Assembly: GCF_012986595.1 (NCBI RefSeq)
Contig: NZ_JAAQYM010000005.1
Coordinates: 496,001-560,000, forward strand
DNA: 64,000 bases
DNA from: Pseudomonas koreensis
Lineage (GTDB): Bacteria > Pseudomonadota > Gammaproteobacteria > Pseudomonadales > Pseudomonadaceae
Direction of reading: 5' to 3'
Both the position numbers and the translations under genes were made by a program. This document shows positions 1 through 9,058 of this stretch, in pieces (positions within the stretch are counted from its first letter, which is position 1; every line of letters begins with the position of its first letter). The notes below the pieces were generated by a model, which was not told where the DNA came from, did not search any database, and saw only the letters and a list, made by a program, of their open reading frames with translations.

Positions 1-683
1 TGTTCGATCACTCGCCGGTCACTCGCCTCGAACGCCAGGGCCAGCAATGGTCGGTGCAGACCGAGCAGGGTTCGGTGCTCGCCGAGCAAGTGGTGATTGC
101 CTCCAACGCCTACACCGAAGGCGACTGGACCGAGCTCAAGCGCAACTTCTTCCCCGGCTACTACTATCAGGTCGCCTCGGTGCCGCTGACCGAAGACGCG
201 GCCCATGACATCCTCCCGGGCGGGCAGGGTTCGTGGGACACGCGGCAGGTGCTGAGCAGCATCCGTCGCGACAAGGACGGCCGGTTGTTGCTCGGCAGCC
301 TGGGCAACGGCAATCAGAAACCCGCCTGGTTCCTCAAGGCCTGGGCCGACCGGGTGCAGCAACACTACTTCCCCAACCTGAAACCGGTGGAGTGGGAATG
401 CACCTGGACCGGGCGCATCGCCTTCACCCCCGATCACCTGATGCGCCTGTTCGAACCGGCGCCGGGACTGGTGGCCGTCACCGGTTACAACGGCCGTGGC
501 GTGACCACCGGCACCGTGGTCGGCAAAGCCTTCGCCGACTATCTGTGTCACGGCAATCCGCAGGCTCTGCCAATCCCCTTCGCACCGATGCAGCCCCTGG
601 CCGGTGTCGGCCTGCGCAGTTGCCTGTACGAGGCCGGGTTCTCGCTGTATCACGCGGGCCAGTGCCTGCGCATCGTTATCTGA
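1..683 (+). CDS. FAD-dependent oxidoreductase, C-terminal part (5' end outside window)
   Basis: The frame is open from the first bases of the window and ends at a TGA at 683, so only the last ~226 residues are seen. It resembles the C-terminal half of DAO-family amine/amino-acid oxidases such as gamma-glutamylputrescine oxidase. There is a beta-rich substrate domain, then a late G-Y-N-G-R-G-V-T-T-G-T segment that in this family closes over the FAD isoalloxazine ring. The N-terminal dinucleotide-binding GxGxxG motif would lie upstream. The substrate cannot be deduced from this fragment. It is followed by a long spacer before braC, so it is probably a separate transcription unit. Confidence 0.75.
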   Translation, partial: FDHSPVTRLERQGQQWSVQTEQGSVLAEQVVIASNAYTEGDWTELKRNFFPGYYYQVASVPLTEDAAHDILPGGQGSWDTRQVLSSIRRDKDGRLLLGSLGNGNQKPAWFLKAWADRVQQHYFPNLKPVEWECTWTGRIAFTPDHLMRLFEPAPGLVAVTGYNGRGVTTGTVVGKAFADYLCHGNPQALPIPFAPMQPLAGVGLRSCLYEAGFSLYHAGQCLRIVI

Positions 684-816
684 GTGTTGAAATTTGTTGC
701 TTTGCGCGGCGCTTTTGCGCGTAGCGACTAGCCTGTAATGGTGCGGGTTGTAGCAGTCCCGCACCAGCAGTGTGCAGTTCGGTGACGCGAGCTGTTACAG
801 GCTGGTTGCACGTCGT

Positions 817-833
817 TTGGTGCCGCGGTTGCA
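817..833 (+). promoter_or_regulatory. candidate sigma-54 (-24/-12) promoter upstream of braC
   Basis: TTGGTGCCGCGGTTGCA has GG and GC separated by exactly 10 bases, as RpoN promoters require, and a perfect TTGCA -12 box. The -24 box deviates from TGGCAC at two positions. It would give a leader of roughly 200 nt before braC. The rest of the 684-1051 gap shows no gene. A second TGG...TTGC pair just downstream has the wrong spacing. Confidence 0.35.
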
Positions 834-1051
834 ATGATGGCGCAGGCGGGTTGCGCCTCAGATTTAAAAAGGTTTCACCTTCCGCGGTTTAGACGGTTGC
901 ACGCCCAATGAAAATGGGAACGAAACAGTCGAAATAACAAGAAAGCAGCGACTTTTTGAAGAATAAAAAACCGATGGCACGGCGCTTGCTCAGAGCATTC
1001 AGTGAAGTGAAGTCGCAGTGCCAACTAAAAAAAACCTTGGAGCACCACCTC

Positions 1052-2185
1052 ATGTCCCAGACGTTTTACAAGAAAGGCTTTCTGGCCCTCGCAGTGGCTA
1101 CTGCGTTGGGTGTTTCTGCGTTTGCTCAAGCTGATGTGAAAATCGGTGTAGCGGGTCCAATGACTGGCGCCAACGCGGCATTTGGCGAGCAGTACATGAA
1201 GGGTGCACAGGCAGCGGCGGACGCGGTCAACGCGGCGGGCGGCGTCAACGGCGAGAAAATCGTACTGGTCAAGGGCGATGACGCCTGCGAACCGAAACAG
1301 GCTGTGACGGTCGCCAAAGACCTGGTCAACCAGAAGGTTGCCGGTGTGGTCGGTCACTTCTGCTCCTCTTCCACCATTCCAGCCTCGGAAATCTACGACG
1401 AAGCCGGCGTCATCGCGATCACCCCGGGTTCCACCAACCCGCAAGTGACCGAGCGCGGCCTGAGCGCCATGTTCCGTATGTGCGGGCGTGACGACCAGCA
1501 AGGTATCGTCGCGGGCGACTACATCGTCGACGTGCTCAAGGGCAAGAAAGTCGCCGTGCTGCACGACAAGGACACCTACGGTCAGGGCCTGGCCGATGCG
1601 ACCAAGGCTCAACTGGAAAAACGCGGCGTGAAGCCGGTGCTGTACGAAGGCCTGACCCGTGGCGAGAAAGACTTCAGCGCCGTGGTCACCAAGATCCGTG
1701 CGGCCGGTGCCGACGTGGTCTACTTCGGCGGCCTGCACCCGGAAGCCGGCCCGCTGGTCAAACAACTGCGTACCGAAGGCCTGAAAGACGTCAAGTTCAT
1801 GTCTGACGACGGTATCGTGACCGACGAACTGGTGACCACCGCCGGCGGCCCGCAATACGTTGACGGCGTGCTGATGACCTTCGGCGCCGACCCACGCCTG
1901 CTGCCAGACAGCAAGACTGTAGTGGATGCATTCCGCAAGGCCGGCACCGAGCCTGAAGGCTACACCCTGTATGCCTACGCATCGGTCCAGACCCTGGCTG
2001 CTGCCTTCAACGGCGCCAAGTCCAACAGTGGTGAGAAAGCCGCCGAGTGGCTCAAGGCCAACCCGGTGAAAACCGTGATGGGCGAGAAAGCCTGGGACAA
2101 GAAGGGCGACCTGAAAGTCTCCGACTACGTGGTTTACCAGTGGGACAAGGACGGCAAATACCATCAGCTGGAAAAACAGAAGTAA
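1052..2185 (+). CDS. braC: Branched-chain amino acid ABC transporter, periplasmic binding protein
   Basis: Periplasmic receptor of the high-affinity Leu/Ile/Val (and Ala) uptake system. The 377 residues are typical of BraC/LivJ/LivK. I use the ATG at 1052 rather than an upstream in-frame start at 956 because it has a GGAG box nearby and begins a standard signal peptide (K-K-G-F, hydrophobic core, A-Q-A cleavage near residue 27). The mature protein starts D-V-K-I-G-V-A-G-P-M-T-G, characteristic of the family, and carries a conserved cysteine pair (DDAC...HFCSSS). It heads the braCDEFG cluster but is separated from braD by 242 bases holding a REP doublet, a layout often linked to more binding protein than membrane components. 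Confidence 0.93.
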   Translation: MSQTFYKKGFLALAVATALGVSAFAQADVKIGVAGPMTGANAAFGEQYMKGAQAAADAVNAAGGVNGEKIVLVKGDDACEPKQAVTVAKDLVNQKVAGVVGHFCSSSTIPASEIYDEAGVIAITPGSTNPQVTERGLSAMFRMCGRDDQQGIVAGDYIVDVLKGKKVAVLHDKDTYGQGLADATKAQLEKRGVKPVLYEGLTRGEKDFSAVVTKIRAAGADVVYFGGLHPEAGPLVKQLRTEGLKDVKFMSDDGIVTDELVTTAGGPQYVDGVLMTFGADPRLLPDSKTVVDAFRKAGTEPEGYTLYAYASVQTLAAAFNGAKSNSGEKAAEWLKANPVKTVMGEKAWDKKGDLKVSDYVVYQWDKDGKYHQLEKQK

Positions 2186-2219
2186 GGGCTGACGCGATCA
2201 GCTGACTCCCACTGTTCTA

Positions 2220-2310
2220 TGTGGGAGCGAGCCTGCTCGCGAAGACGGACTGACAGGCAACATCTCTGTTGAATGATCAGCCGCTTTCGCGAGCAGGCTC
2301 GCTCCCACAG
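2220..2310. repeat. REP doublet, GTGGGAGCGAGCCTGCTCGCGAA family
   Basis: Two copies of the same ~23-base unit in inverted orientation between braC and braD, able to fold into a long hairpin. It probably stabilises the braC mRNA 3' end or attenuates read-through. Confidence 0.9.
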
Positions 2311-2427
2311 GATCATGCGGTGATCGAGCTGAATGCGCTCTGACATTGCTCCGACGTAAATCTGTATTTTTCCTAGAAGAACCGCCCGCCCACCGGTGGG
2401 CAGGTTCTCATTGCGTGAGATTGCGTT

Positions 2428-3342
<915 letters not shown>

Positions 3343-3345
3343 GCG

Positions 3346-4647
3346 ATGTCTTCAACCACTCAAAAAAACATCGATATCAAAAAAAGCCTGGTTGAGGCGA
3401 TTCTGGCCGGCCTGATTGCGCTGATTGTGTTCGGCCCGATTGTCGGCGTCGTGCTCGACGGCTATAGCTTCAACCTTGAACCGACCCGCGTGGCGTGGAT
3501 CATCGGCATCGTCATGCTCGGCCGCTTTGCCCTCAGCCTGTTTCTGCAGACGCCCAAGGGCCTGAAGATTCTCGACGGATTCGAGAGCACCGGCTCCGGT
3601 GTGCATGTATTGCCATCCGATCACAAATCCTCGCTGCGCTGGATCATCCCGCTACTGATTGTGCTCGCGGTCATCGTGCCGTTCGTCTCCAACTCGTACC
3701 TGCTGGGCGTGGTCATCCTCGGGTTGATCTACGTGCTGCTGGGGCTGGGGCTGAACATAGTGGTCGGCTTGGCCGGTCTGCTCGACCTGGGTTATGTGGC
3801 GTTCTACGCCATCGGCGCCTACGGTCTGGCGCTGGGTTATCAATACCTCGGACTGGGTTTCTGGACCGTGCTGCCACTGGCGGCGATCACCGCTGGCCTG
3901 GCCGGCTGCATCCTCGGTTTCCCGGTGTTGCGTCTGCACGGTGACTACCTGGCGATCGTGACCCTGGGCTTCGGGGAAATCATTCGCCTGATCCTCAACA
4001 ACTGGCTGTCGCTGACCGGCGGCCCGAACGGTATGCCGGCGCCACTGCCGACGTTCTTCGGCCTCGAGTTCGGCAAGCGGGCGAAGGATGGCGGGGTGCC
4101 GTTCCACGAGTTCTTCGGCATCGCCTACAACCCCGATGTGAAGTATTACTTCATCTACGCGGTGTTGTTCCTGGTGGTGCTGGCCGTGCTGTACATCAAG
4201 CATCGGCTGGTGAAGATGCCGGTGGGTCGCGCCTGGGAGGCCTTGCGCGAAGACGAAATCGCCTGCCGCTCGATGGGCCTGAACCACGTGCTGGTCAAGC
4301 TCTCGGCGTTCACCATTGGCGCGTCGACGGCGGGTCTGGCCGGGGTGTTCTTTGCCACCTATCAAGGCTTCGTCAACCCGACCTCGTTCACCTTCTTCGA
4401 GTCGGCGCTGATCCTCGCCATCGTCGTGCTCGGCGGCATGGGCTCGACCATCGGTGTGGTGATCGCGGCGTTCGTGCTCACGGTGGCCCCGGAACTGCTG
4501 CGCGGCTTCGCCGAATACCGCGTGCTGCTGTTCGGCATCCTGATGGTGTTGATGATGATCTGGCGACCACGAGGGCTGATCCGCATCAGCCGTACCGGGG
4601 TCACTCCACGCAAAGGTGCCATTCACTATGAGAGGACTGCGCCATGA
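3346..4647 (+). CDS. braE: High-affinity branched-chain amino acid ABC transporter permease (LivM/BraE)
   Basis: Second permease subunit, 433 residues, with the long N-terminal extension seen in proteobacterial LivM. Starting near residue 85 there are 9-10 membrane segments, including the D-L-G-Y-V-A-F-Y-A-I-G-A-Y stretch and a coupling loop G-R-A-W-E-A-L-R-E-D-E-I-A shared with LivM/UrtC proteins. The ATG at 3346 follows the braD stop after three bases. The 3' end overlaps braF by four bases (ATGA), indicating translational coupling. Confidence 0.94.
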   Translation: MSSTTQKNIDIKKSLVEAILAGLIALIVFGPIVGVVLDGYSFNLEPTRVAWIIGIVMLGRFALSLFLQTPKGLKILDGFESTGSGVHVLPSDHKSSLRWIIPLLIVLAVIVPFVSNSYLLGVVILGLIYVLLGLGLNIVVGLAGLLDLGYVAFYAIGAYGLALGYQYLGLGFWTVLPLAAITAGLAGCILGFPVLRLHGDYLAIVTLGFGEIIRLILNNWLSLTGGPNGMPAPLPTFFGLEFGKRAKDGGVPFHEFFGIAYNPDVKYYFIYAVLFLVVLAVLYIKHRLVKMPVGRAWEALREDEIACRSMGLNHVLVKLSAFTIGASTAGLAGVFFATYQGFVNPTSFTFFESALILAIVVLGGMGSTIGVVIAAFVLTVAPELLRGFAEYRVLLFGILMVLMMIWRPRGLIRISRTGVTPRKGAIHYERTAP

Positions 4648-5516
4648 GTGAAGTCGTACTCTCTGTGGAAAAACTGATGATGCACTTCGGTGGCATCAAG
4701 GCCCTGAGCGATGTCAGCCTCAAGGTCAAACGCAACTCGATCTTCGCCCTGATCGGCCCCAACGGTGCGGGCAAGACCACGGTGTTCAACTGCCTGACCG
4801 GGTTCTACAAAGCCTCCGGCGGCAAGATCGAACTCAACGTGCGCGGCAAGCAGACCAACGTCATCCAGTTGCTCGGCGAGTCGTTCAAACCGACCGATTT
4901 CGTTTCGCCGAAGTCGTTCCTCAGTCGTCTGTATTACAAGATGTTCGGTGGCACGCACTTGGTGAACCGTGCAGGACTGGCCCGGACCTTCCAGAACATT
5001 CGCCTGTTCAAGGAAATGTCGGTGCTGGAAAATCTGCTGGTGGCCCAACACATGTGGGTCAACCGCAACATGCTCGCCGGCATCCTTAACACCAAGGGTT
5101 ACCGCAAGGCTGAAAGCGACGCGCTGGACTGCGCGTTCTATTGGCTGGAGGTGGTCGATCTGGTGGACTGCGCCAACCGTCTCGCTGGTGAACTCTCGTA
5201 TGGCCAACAACGTCGTCTGGAGATTGCCCGGGCCATGTGCACGCGGCCGCAGATCATCTGCCTCGATGAACCGGCCGCCGGCCTCAACCCTCAGGAAACC
5301 GAAGCGCTGAGCGCGATGATCCGGCTGCTGCGCGACGAGCACGATCTGACCGTGGTGCTGATCGAACACGACATGGGCATGGTAATGAGCATTTCCGATC
5401 ACATCGTGGTGCTGGACCACGGCGTTGTCATCGCCGAGGGTGGGCCTGAAGCCATCCGTCATGATCCGAAAGTGATCGCGGCTTATCTGGGCGCAGACGA
5501 AGAGGAGCTGGTATGA
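4644..5516 (+). CDS. braF: Branched-chain amino acid ABC transporter ATPase (LivG/BraF)
   Basis: Cytoplasmic ATPase of the transporter, 290 residues. Visible motifs in order are Walker A (GPNGAGKT, residues ~35-42), Q-loop (T-F-Q-N-I-R-L-F), ABC signature L-S-Y-G-Q-Q-R, Walker B (IICLDEP) and the switch histidine in L-I-E-H-D-M. The insert of about 30 residues after Walker A is typical of LivG. It overlaps both neighbours by four bases, in a tight operon with braE and braG. Confidence 0.94.
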   Translation: MSEVVLSVEKLMMHFGGIKALSDVSLKVKRNSIFALIGPNGAGKTTVFNCLTGFYKASGGKIELNVRGKQTNVIQLLGESFKPTDFVSPKSFLSRLYYKMFGGTHLVNRAGLARTFQNIRLFKEMSVLENLLVAQHMWVNRNMLAGILNTKGYRKAESDALDCAFYWLEVVDLVDCANRLAGELSYGQQRRLEIARAMCTRPQIICLDEPAAGLNPQETEALSAMIRLLRDEHDLTVVLIEHDMGMVMSISDHIVVLDHGVVIAEGGPEAIRHDPKVIAAYLGADEEELV

Positions 5517-6229
5517 GCCAACCGATCCTCGAACTCAAAGACCTCGACGTGTTCTACGGCCCGATCCAGGCTCTCAAAGGCGTGTCGCTGCAGATCAACG
5601 AAGGCGAAACCGTCAGCCTGATCGGCTCCAACGGCGCCGGCAAATCCACGCTGCTGATGTCGATCTTCGGACAGCCACGGGCGGCGGGCGGACAGATCCT
5701 CTATCGAGGCGTCGACATTACCCACAAGTCCTCGCACTACATCGCCTCCAACGGCATTGCGCAGTCGCCGGAAGGGCGGCGGGTGTTCCCCGACATGACC
5801 GTCGAGGAAAACCTGCTGATGGGCACCATCCCGATTGGCGACAAGTACGCCAAGGAGGACATGCAGCGCATGTTCGAGCTGTTCCCGCGGCTCGAAGAAC
5901 GCCGCACCCAGCGGGCGATGACCATGTCTGGCGGCGAGCAGCAAATGCTCGCCATCGCCCGGGCCTTGATGAGTCGGCCGAAGCTGTTGCTGCTCGATGA
6001 ACCGAGCCTGGGTCTGGCGCCGATCGTGGTGAAACAGATCTTCGCCACGCTGCGCGAACTGGCGAAAACCGGCATGACCATTTTCCTCGTCGAGCAGAAC
6101 GCCAACCATGCGCTGAAGCTGTCGGACCGCGCGTATGTGATGGTCAACGGCGAGATTCGCCTGACCGGTACCGGTAAAGAACTGCTGGTGAACGAGGAGG
6201 TGCGTAACGCCTATCTGGGCGGGCACTGA
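5513..6229 (+). CDS. braG: Branched-chain amino acid ABC transporter ATPase (LivF/BraG)
   Basis: Second ATPase of the LIV-I complex, 238 residues, forming a heterodimer with BraF. It has Walker A (GSNGAGKS), the LivF-type loop I-A-Q-S-P-E-G-R-R-V-F-P-D-M-T-V-E-E-N-L, signature M-S-G-G-E-Q-Q, Walker B (LLLLDEP) and switch histidine region. Last gene of the operon; a strong intrinsic terminator follows 20 bases after its stop. Confidence 0.94.
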   Translation: MSQPILELKDLDVFYGPIQALKGVSLQINEGETVSLIGSNGAGKSTLLMSIFGQPRAAGGQILYRGVDITHKSSHYIASNGIAQSPEGRRVFPDMTVEENLLMGTIPIGDKYAKEDMQRMFELFPRLEERRTQRAMTMSGGEQQMLAIARALMSRPKLLLLDEPSLGLAPIVVKQIFATLRELAKTGMTIFLVEQNANHALKLSDRAYVMVNGEIRLTGTGKELLVNEEVRNAYLGGH

Positions 6230-6248
6230 TTGTTCGTGAGTTGTCCAC

Positions 6249-6280
6249 AAGCCCCGCGACGCAAGTCCCGGGGCTTTTTA
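6249..6280 (+). terminator. Intrinsic terminator of the bra operon
   Basis: Stem AGCCCCG / CGGGGCT with the loop CGACGCAAGTC or similar, followed by TTTTT, 20 bases after the braG stop. Confidence 0.85.
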
Positions 6281-6303
6281 CATCTCAAGTTCACACAGAA
6301 ACC

Positions 6304-6383
6304 CTGTAGGAGCTGCCGAAGGCTGCGATCTTTTGATGTTGTTTTTGAAGATCAAAAGATCGCAGCCTTCGGCAGCTCCTACA
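6304..6383. repeat. REP doublet, TGTAGGAGCTGCCGAAGGCTGCGATC family
   Basis: Near-perfect inverted pair of a ~32-base unit (TGTAGGAGCTGCCGAAGG... and its complement) with a short AT-rich centre. Same family as the elements at 12958, 16778, 31708, 33420, 41558 and 45331. Confidence 0.9.
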
Positions 6384-7068
6384 GTGAATCCATCTTCAAT
6401 ATCAAGTCGATTTTGAAATTGTGGAAAACAAATTCCCATAGCTGCCAAAGCGCGACATATAGACGCTGCAAATGGCTGTTTTTCCACAGTTTTGACTTGT
6501 CCCCGTTTGCTGTGGAGCCGGCTGTGAATAACGTGGGAGTAGCTGGCTGCAGCCCTTGTTGAACGTGGCTTGCAGGGCGATGAGTGTTTTTTGATCAGGC
6601 ATTTTTGCTGGAGCTGAAGACGTCGTTGTCAACCCTTTTGTGCGGGTGGCGACACAGGCGATTTGATGTGAGCAAGCCTGTGGATAAGTCTGTGACTAAA
6701 CTCTGGAAAGACCGCGCTGAGGGCCGTAATTACTGGCCTCGCGCAGTCACGACGGTGACCGGTCGGTCGTGCAAAATGCCATGTCCCGCACAACTGCCGC
6801 TTCAGGGTCAAGCAAAAAACTTTCTATTTCCGGCGCAAAGCCTTGTGTGGCGCGGCTTTGCGCGTTTCCACTTGCCCCCGGAAACTGTGGAAGGGCTTGT
6901 GGATAACGTGCGTGCACATGGCTACAGGCCACGGTCGCCGTGCTGTTCAGGGTGTTGGTTGTTTTTTATACAGATTGCGGGTGTTGCCCGTGGTTGCGTG
7001 GCCGGGCATGCTGGCTGCTGATTTTCTATTCCCATGGCTGCGCTGGCGGCCGACGCAAGGAGAACACG
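6384..7068. other. Non-coding region with a cluster of DnaA-box sequences
   Basis: About 690 bases without a convincing gene between the REP doublet and the dehydrogenase. It contains five 9-mers matching the relaxed DnaA box TTWTNCACA: 6420-6428 (TGTGGAAAA), 6480-6488 (TTTTCCACA), 6523-6531 (TGTGAATAA), 6679-6687 and 6898-6906 (both TGTGGATAA, the perfect box). Degenerate TGTGGA copies lie at 6511 and 6886. Short open frames here lack start signals and family resemblance. Confidence 0.6.
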
Positions 7069-7833
7069 ATGTCCAACACCCTGTTTATCACCGGCGCGAC
7101 GTCCGGTTTTGGTGAAGCCTGTGCCCGTCGTTTCGCCGAGGCTGGCTGGAAACTGGTGTTGACCGGTCGTCGTGCAGAACGTCTCGATGCCCTGTGCGCC
7201 GAACTGTCCAAGCAGACTGAAGTACACGGCCTGGTGCTCGACGTGCGTGATCGCAAGGCGATGGAAGAGGCGATCGCCAATCTGCCGCCGTCCTTCGCCA
7301 AGCTGCGGGGCCTGATCAACAACGCCGGGCTGGCGCTGGGCGTCGATCCGGCACCGAAATGCGATCTCGACGACTGGGACACCATGGTCGACACCAACGT
7401 CAAAGGCCTGATGTACAGCACTCGTCTGCTGCTGCCGCGTCTGATCGCACACGGCCGTGGTGCCGGTATCATCAACCTCGGCTCGATCGCCGGTAACTAC
7501 CCGTATCCGGGCAGCCATGTGTATGGCGCGACCAAAGCGTTCGTCAAGCAGTTCTCGCTGAACCTGCGTTGCGACCTGCAAGGCACTGGCGTGCGCGTTA
7601 GCAACATCGAGCCTGGCCTGTGCGAGAGCGAGTTCTCGCTGGTGCGTTTTGCCGGTGACCAGGAGCGTTACAACGCGACCTACGCCGGGGCCGAGCCGAT
7701 CCAGCCGCAGGACATCGCCGAGACCATCTTCTGGGTGCTCAATGCCCCGGCGCACATCAACATCAACAGCCTGGAGCTGATGCCGGTGAGCCAGACCTGG
7801 GCCGGGTTTGCCATCGAGCGTAACAAGGCTTAA
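7069..7833 (+). CDS. ydfG: SDR-family NADP-dependent dehydrogenase, YdfG type (3-hydroxy acid / serine dehydrogenase, malonic semialdehyde reductase)
   Basis: Short-chain dehydrogenase, 254 residues, close to E. coli YdfG along its length. The NADP-binding motif T-G-A-T-S-G-F-G-E-A is at residues ~8-17. N-N-A-G-L-A-L-G (~90), the catalytic serine in L-G-S-I-A-G and the Y-G-A-T-K dyad (Tyr/Lys near 151/155) are all present. The arginine pair T-G-R-R-A-E-R near residue 35 favours NADP(H). The C-terminus A-H-I-N-I-N-S-L-E-L-M-P-V matches the YdfG tetramer tail. I chose the ATG at 7069 because AAGGAG lies just upstream and the fold starts immediately. Known family activities are reduction of malonic semialdehyde and oxidation of L-serine or 3-hydroxy acids. 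It is a stand-alone gene. Confidence 0.88.
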   Translation: MSNTLFITGATSGFGEACARRFAEAGWKLVLTGRRAERLDALCAELSKQTEVHGLVLDVRDRKAMEEAIANLPPSFAKLRGLINNAGLALGVDPAPKCDLDDWDTMVDTNVKGLMYSTRLLLPRLIAHGRGAGIINLGSIAGNYPYPGSHVYGATKAFVKQFSLNLRCDLQGTGVRVSNIEPGLCESEFSLVRFAGDQERYNATYAGAEPIQPQDIAETIFWVLNAPAHININSLELMPVSQTWAGFAIERNKA

Positions 7834-7850
7834 GACCGGGTTGAGGCCAT

Positions 7851-7914
7851 TCGCGAGCAGGCTCGCTCCCACTTTGCAATGCATTCCTATGTGGGAGCGA
7901 GCCTGCTCGCGAAG
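7851..7914. repeat. REP doublet, TCGCGAGCAGGCTCGCTCCCAC family
   Basis: Inverted pair of the GTGGGAGCGAGCCTGCTCGCGA unit separated by ~17 bases, just after the ydfG stop. Confidence 0.9.
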
Positions 7915-8007
7915 GGGGCAAATCGGCCAAAATAGGGCAATAAGGTAAACTCATCTCCGACAAACCCTACCGCACCCTGCGGTTCAAAGGTTTTTAGAGG
8001 AGGCTAC

Positions 8008-8913
8008 GTGAGTAACCGAGGTGAGCAGTCGCTGCTCAAACAATCCACCATCCTGATGTTCGCGGTGTCGATCGCCGGGATCGTCACCGGTTTTATTTCT
8101 GGGTCTCAATCCATCCTTTTCGATGGTTTTTTCTCGCTGATCGCCACGTTTATCAAAGTGCTGATGCTGATCACCGCCCGGCTGATTGCCAAAGAGAGCA
8201 ATCACCGCTTCCAGTTCGGTTTCTGGCATCTGGAGCCGATGGTGCTGCTGATCGAAGGCAGTTTCCTGCTGCTGATCGCCACCTATGCGTTTCTCAACGG
8301 TGTGTTCGGCATCATCAACGGCGGCCGCGAGATCGAGCTGGGGCTGGTGATCATTTATGCGGCGGTGTTCACCGTCGTTGAATTCGCCTACTTCTTCTAC
8401 GTGCGCCGCCGTAATCGCAAGCTCAAATCCAGCCTGATCCAGTTCGACAACATCAGCTGGCTGGTGGACGCGATGCTCTCGGTCGGCCTGTTGATCAGTT
8501 TTCTCGCGGCACTGCTGCTCAAGGCCCAGGGCTTTGACGAGTGGGCGAAGTTTGTCGACCCGCTGATCCTGATCGTACTGGCCCTGACCATGTTGCCGCC
8601 GGCGTTCAAGATCCTTGGCCCGGCGCAGCGCGACGTGCTGGGTATTGCCCCGGACACGCTCGATGACCAAGTGCGGCAGGTCATGGAAGCGGCGAAGGTC
8701 GAGCATGGTTTCGACGATTACGTGACCTACGTGCAGAAGCACGGACGGGCGCGGTTTATCGAGATTCATGTGGTGTTGCCGGCGGATTACCGGTTGCAGA
8801 GCGTGGGGCAGCTGGATGCGCTGCGTGAGGCGATTTCGGCGCAGCTGGGCGCGCCGGATGCGGCGCGCTGGCTGACCATCAGCTTTACTGGCGACAGGAG
8901 GTGGGTTGCCTGA
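8008..8913 (+). CDS. Cation diffusion facilitator (CDF) family transporter
   Basis: Inner-membrane metal or proton-coupled cation transporter, 301 residues, with about five or six hydrophobic segments followed by a ~90-residue cytoplasmic domain. A GTG start at 8008 is supported by the box AGAGGAGG seven bases before it. The F-D-G-F-F-S motif near residue 38 and the F-G-F-W-H-L-E-P-M segment near residue 72 correspond to the CDF TM2-TM3 region. The residues around the usual HxxxD metal site are not clearly canonical, so the transported ion is unknown. Monocistronic between REP elements. Confidence 0.8.
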   Translation: MSNRGEQSLLKQSTILMFAVSIAGIVTGFISGSQSILFDGFFSLIATFIKVLMLITARLIAKESNHRFQFGFWHLEPMVLLIEGSFLLLIATYAFLNGVFGIINGGREIELGLVIIYAAVFTVVEFAYFFYVRRRNRKLKSSLIQFDNISWLVDAMLSVGLLISFLAALLLKAQGFDEWAKFVDPLILIVLALTMLPPAFKILGPAQRDVLGIAPDTLDDQVRQVMEAAKVEHGFDDYVTYVQKHGRARFIEIHVVLPADYRLQSVGQLDALREAISAQLGAPDAARWLTISFTGDRRWVA

Positions 8914-8943
8914 TGTAACCCGGATTTAGGCTGAGAGCACATT

Positions 8944-9047
8944 TGTGGCGAGGGGATTTATCCCCGATGGGGCGCGAAGCGGCCCTGAAAAAGCGGGGCA
9001 GCTACGCAGCCCATCGGGGATAAATCCCCTCACCACAGTAATCCCAT
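8944..9047. repeat. REP doublet, TGTGGCGAGGGGATTTATCCCC family
   Basis: Inverted pair, TGTGGCGAGGGGATTTATCC at the left and its complement at the right, spaced by ~55 bases, between convergent genes. Confidence 0.88.
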
Positions 9048-9058
9048 TTGCCATCAGA

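Noticed and set aside
6584..7068. Short open frames of 60-145 codons in the DnaA-box region
   Set aside because: No ribosome sites, no recognisable motifs and overlapping in several frames.
6384..7068. Chromosomal replication origin
   Set aside because: DnaA boxes are present but dnaA, dnaN, rpmH and an evident AT-rich unwinding element are absent, so oriC is unlikely.
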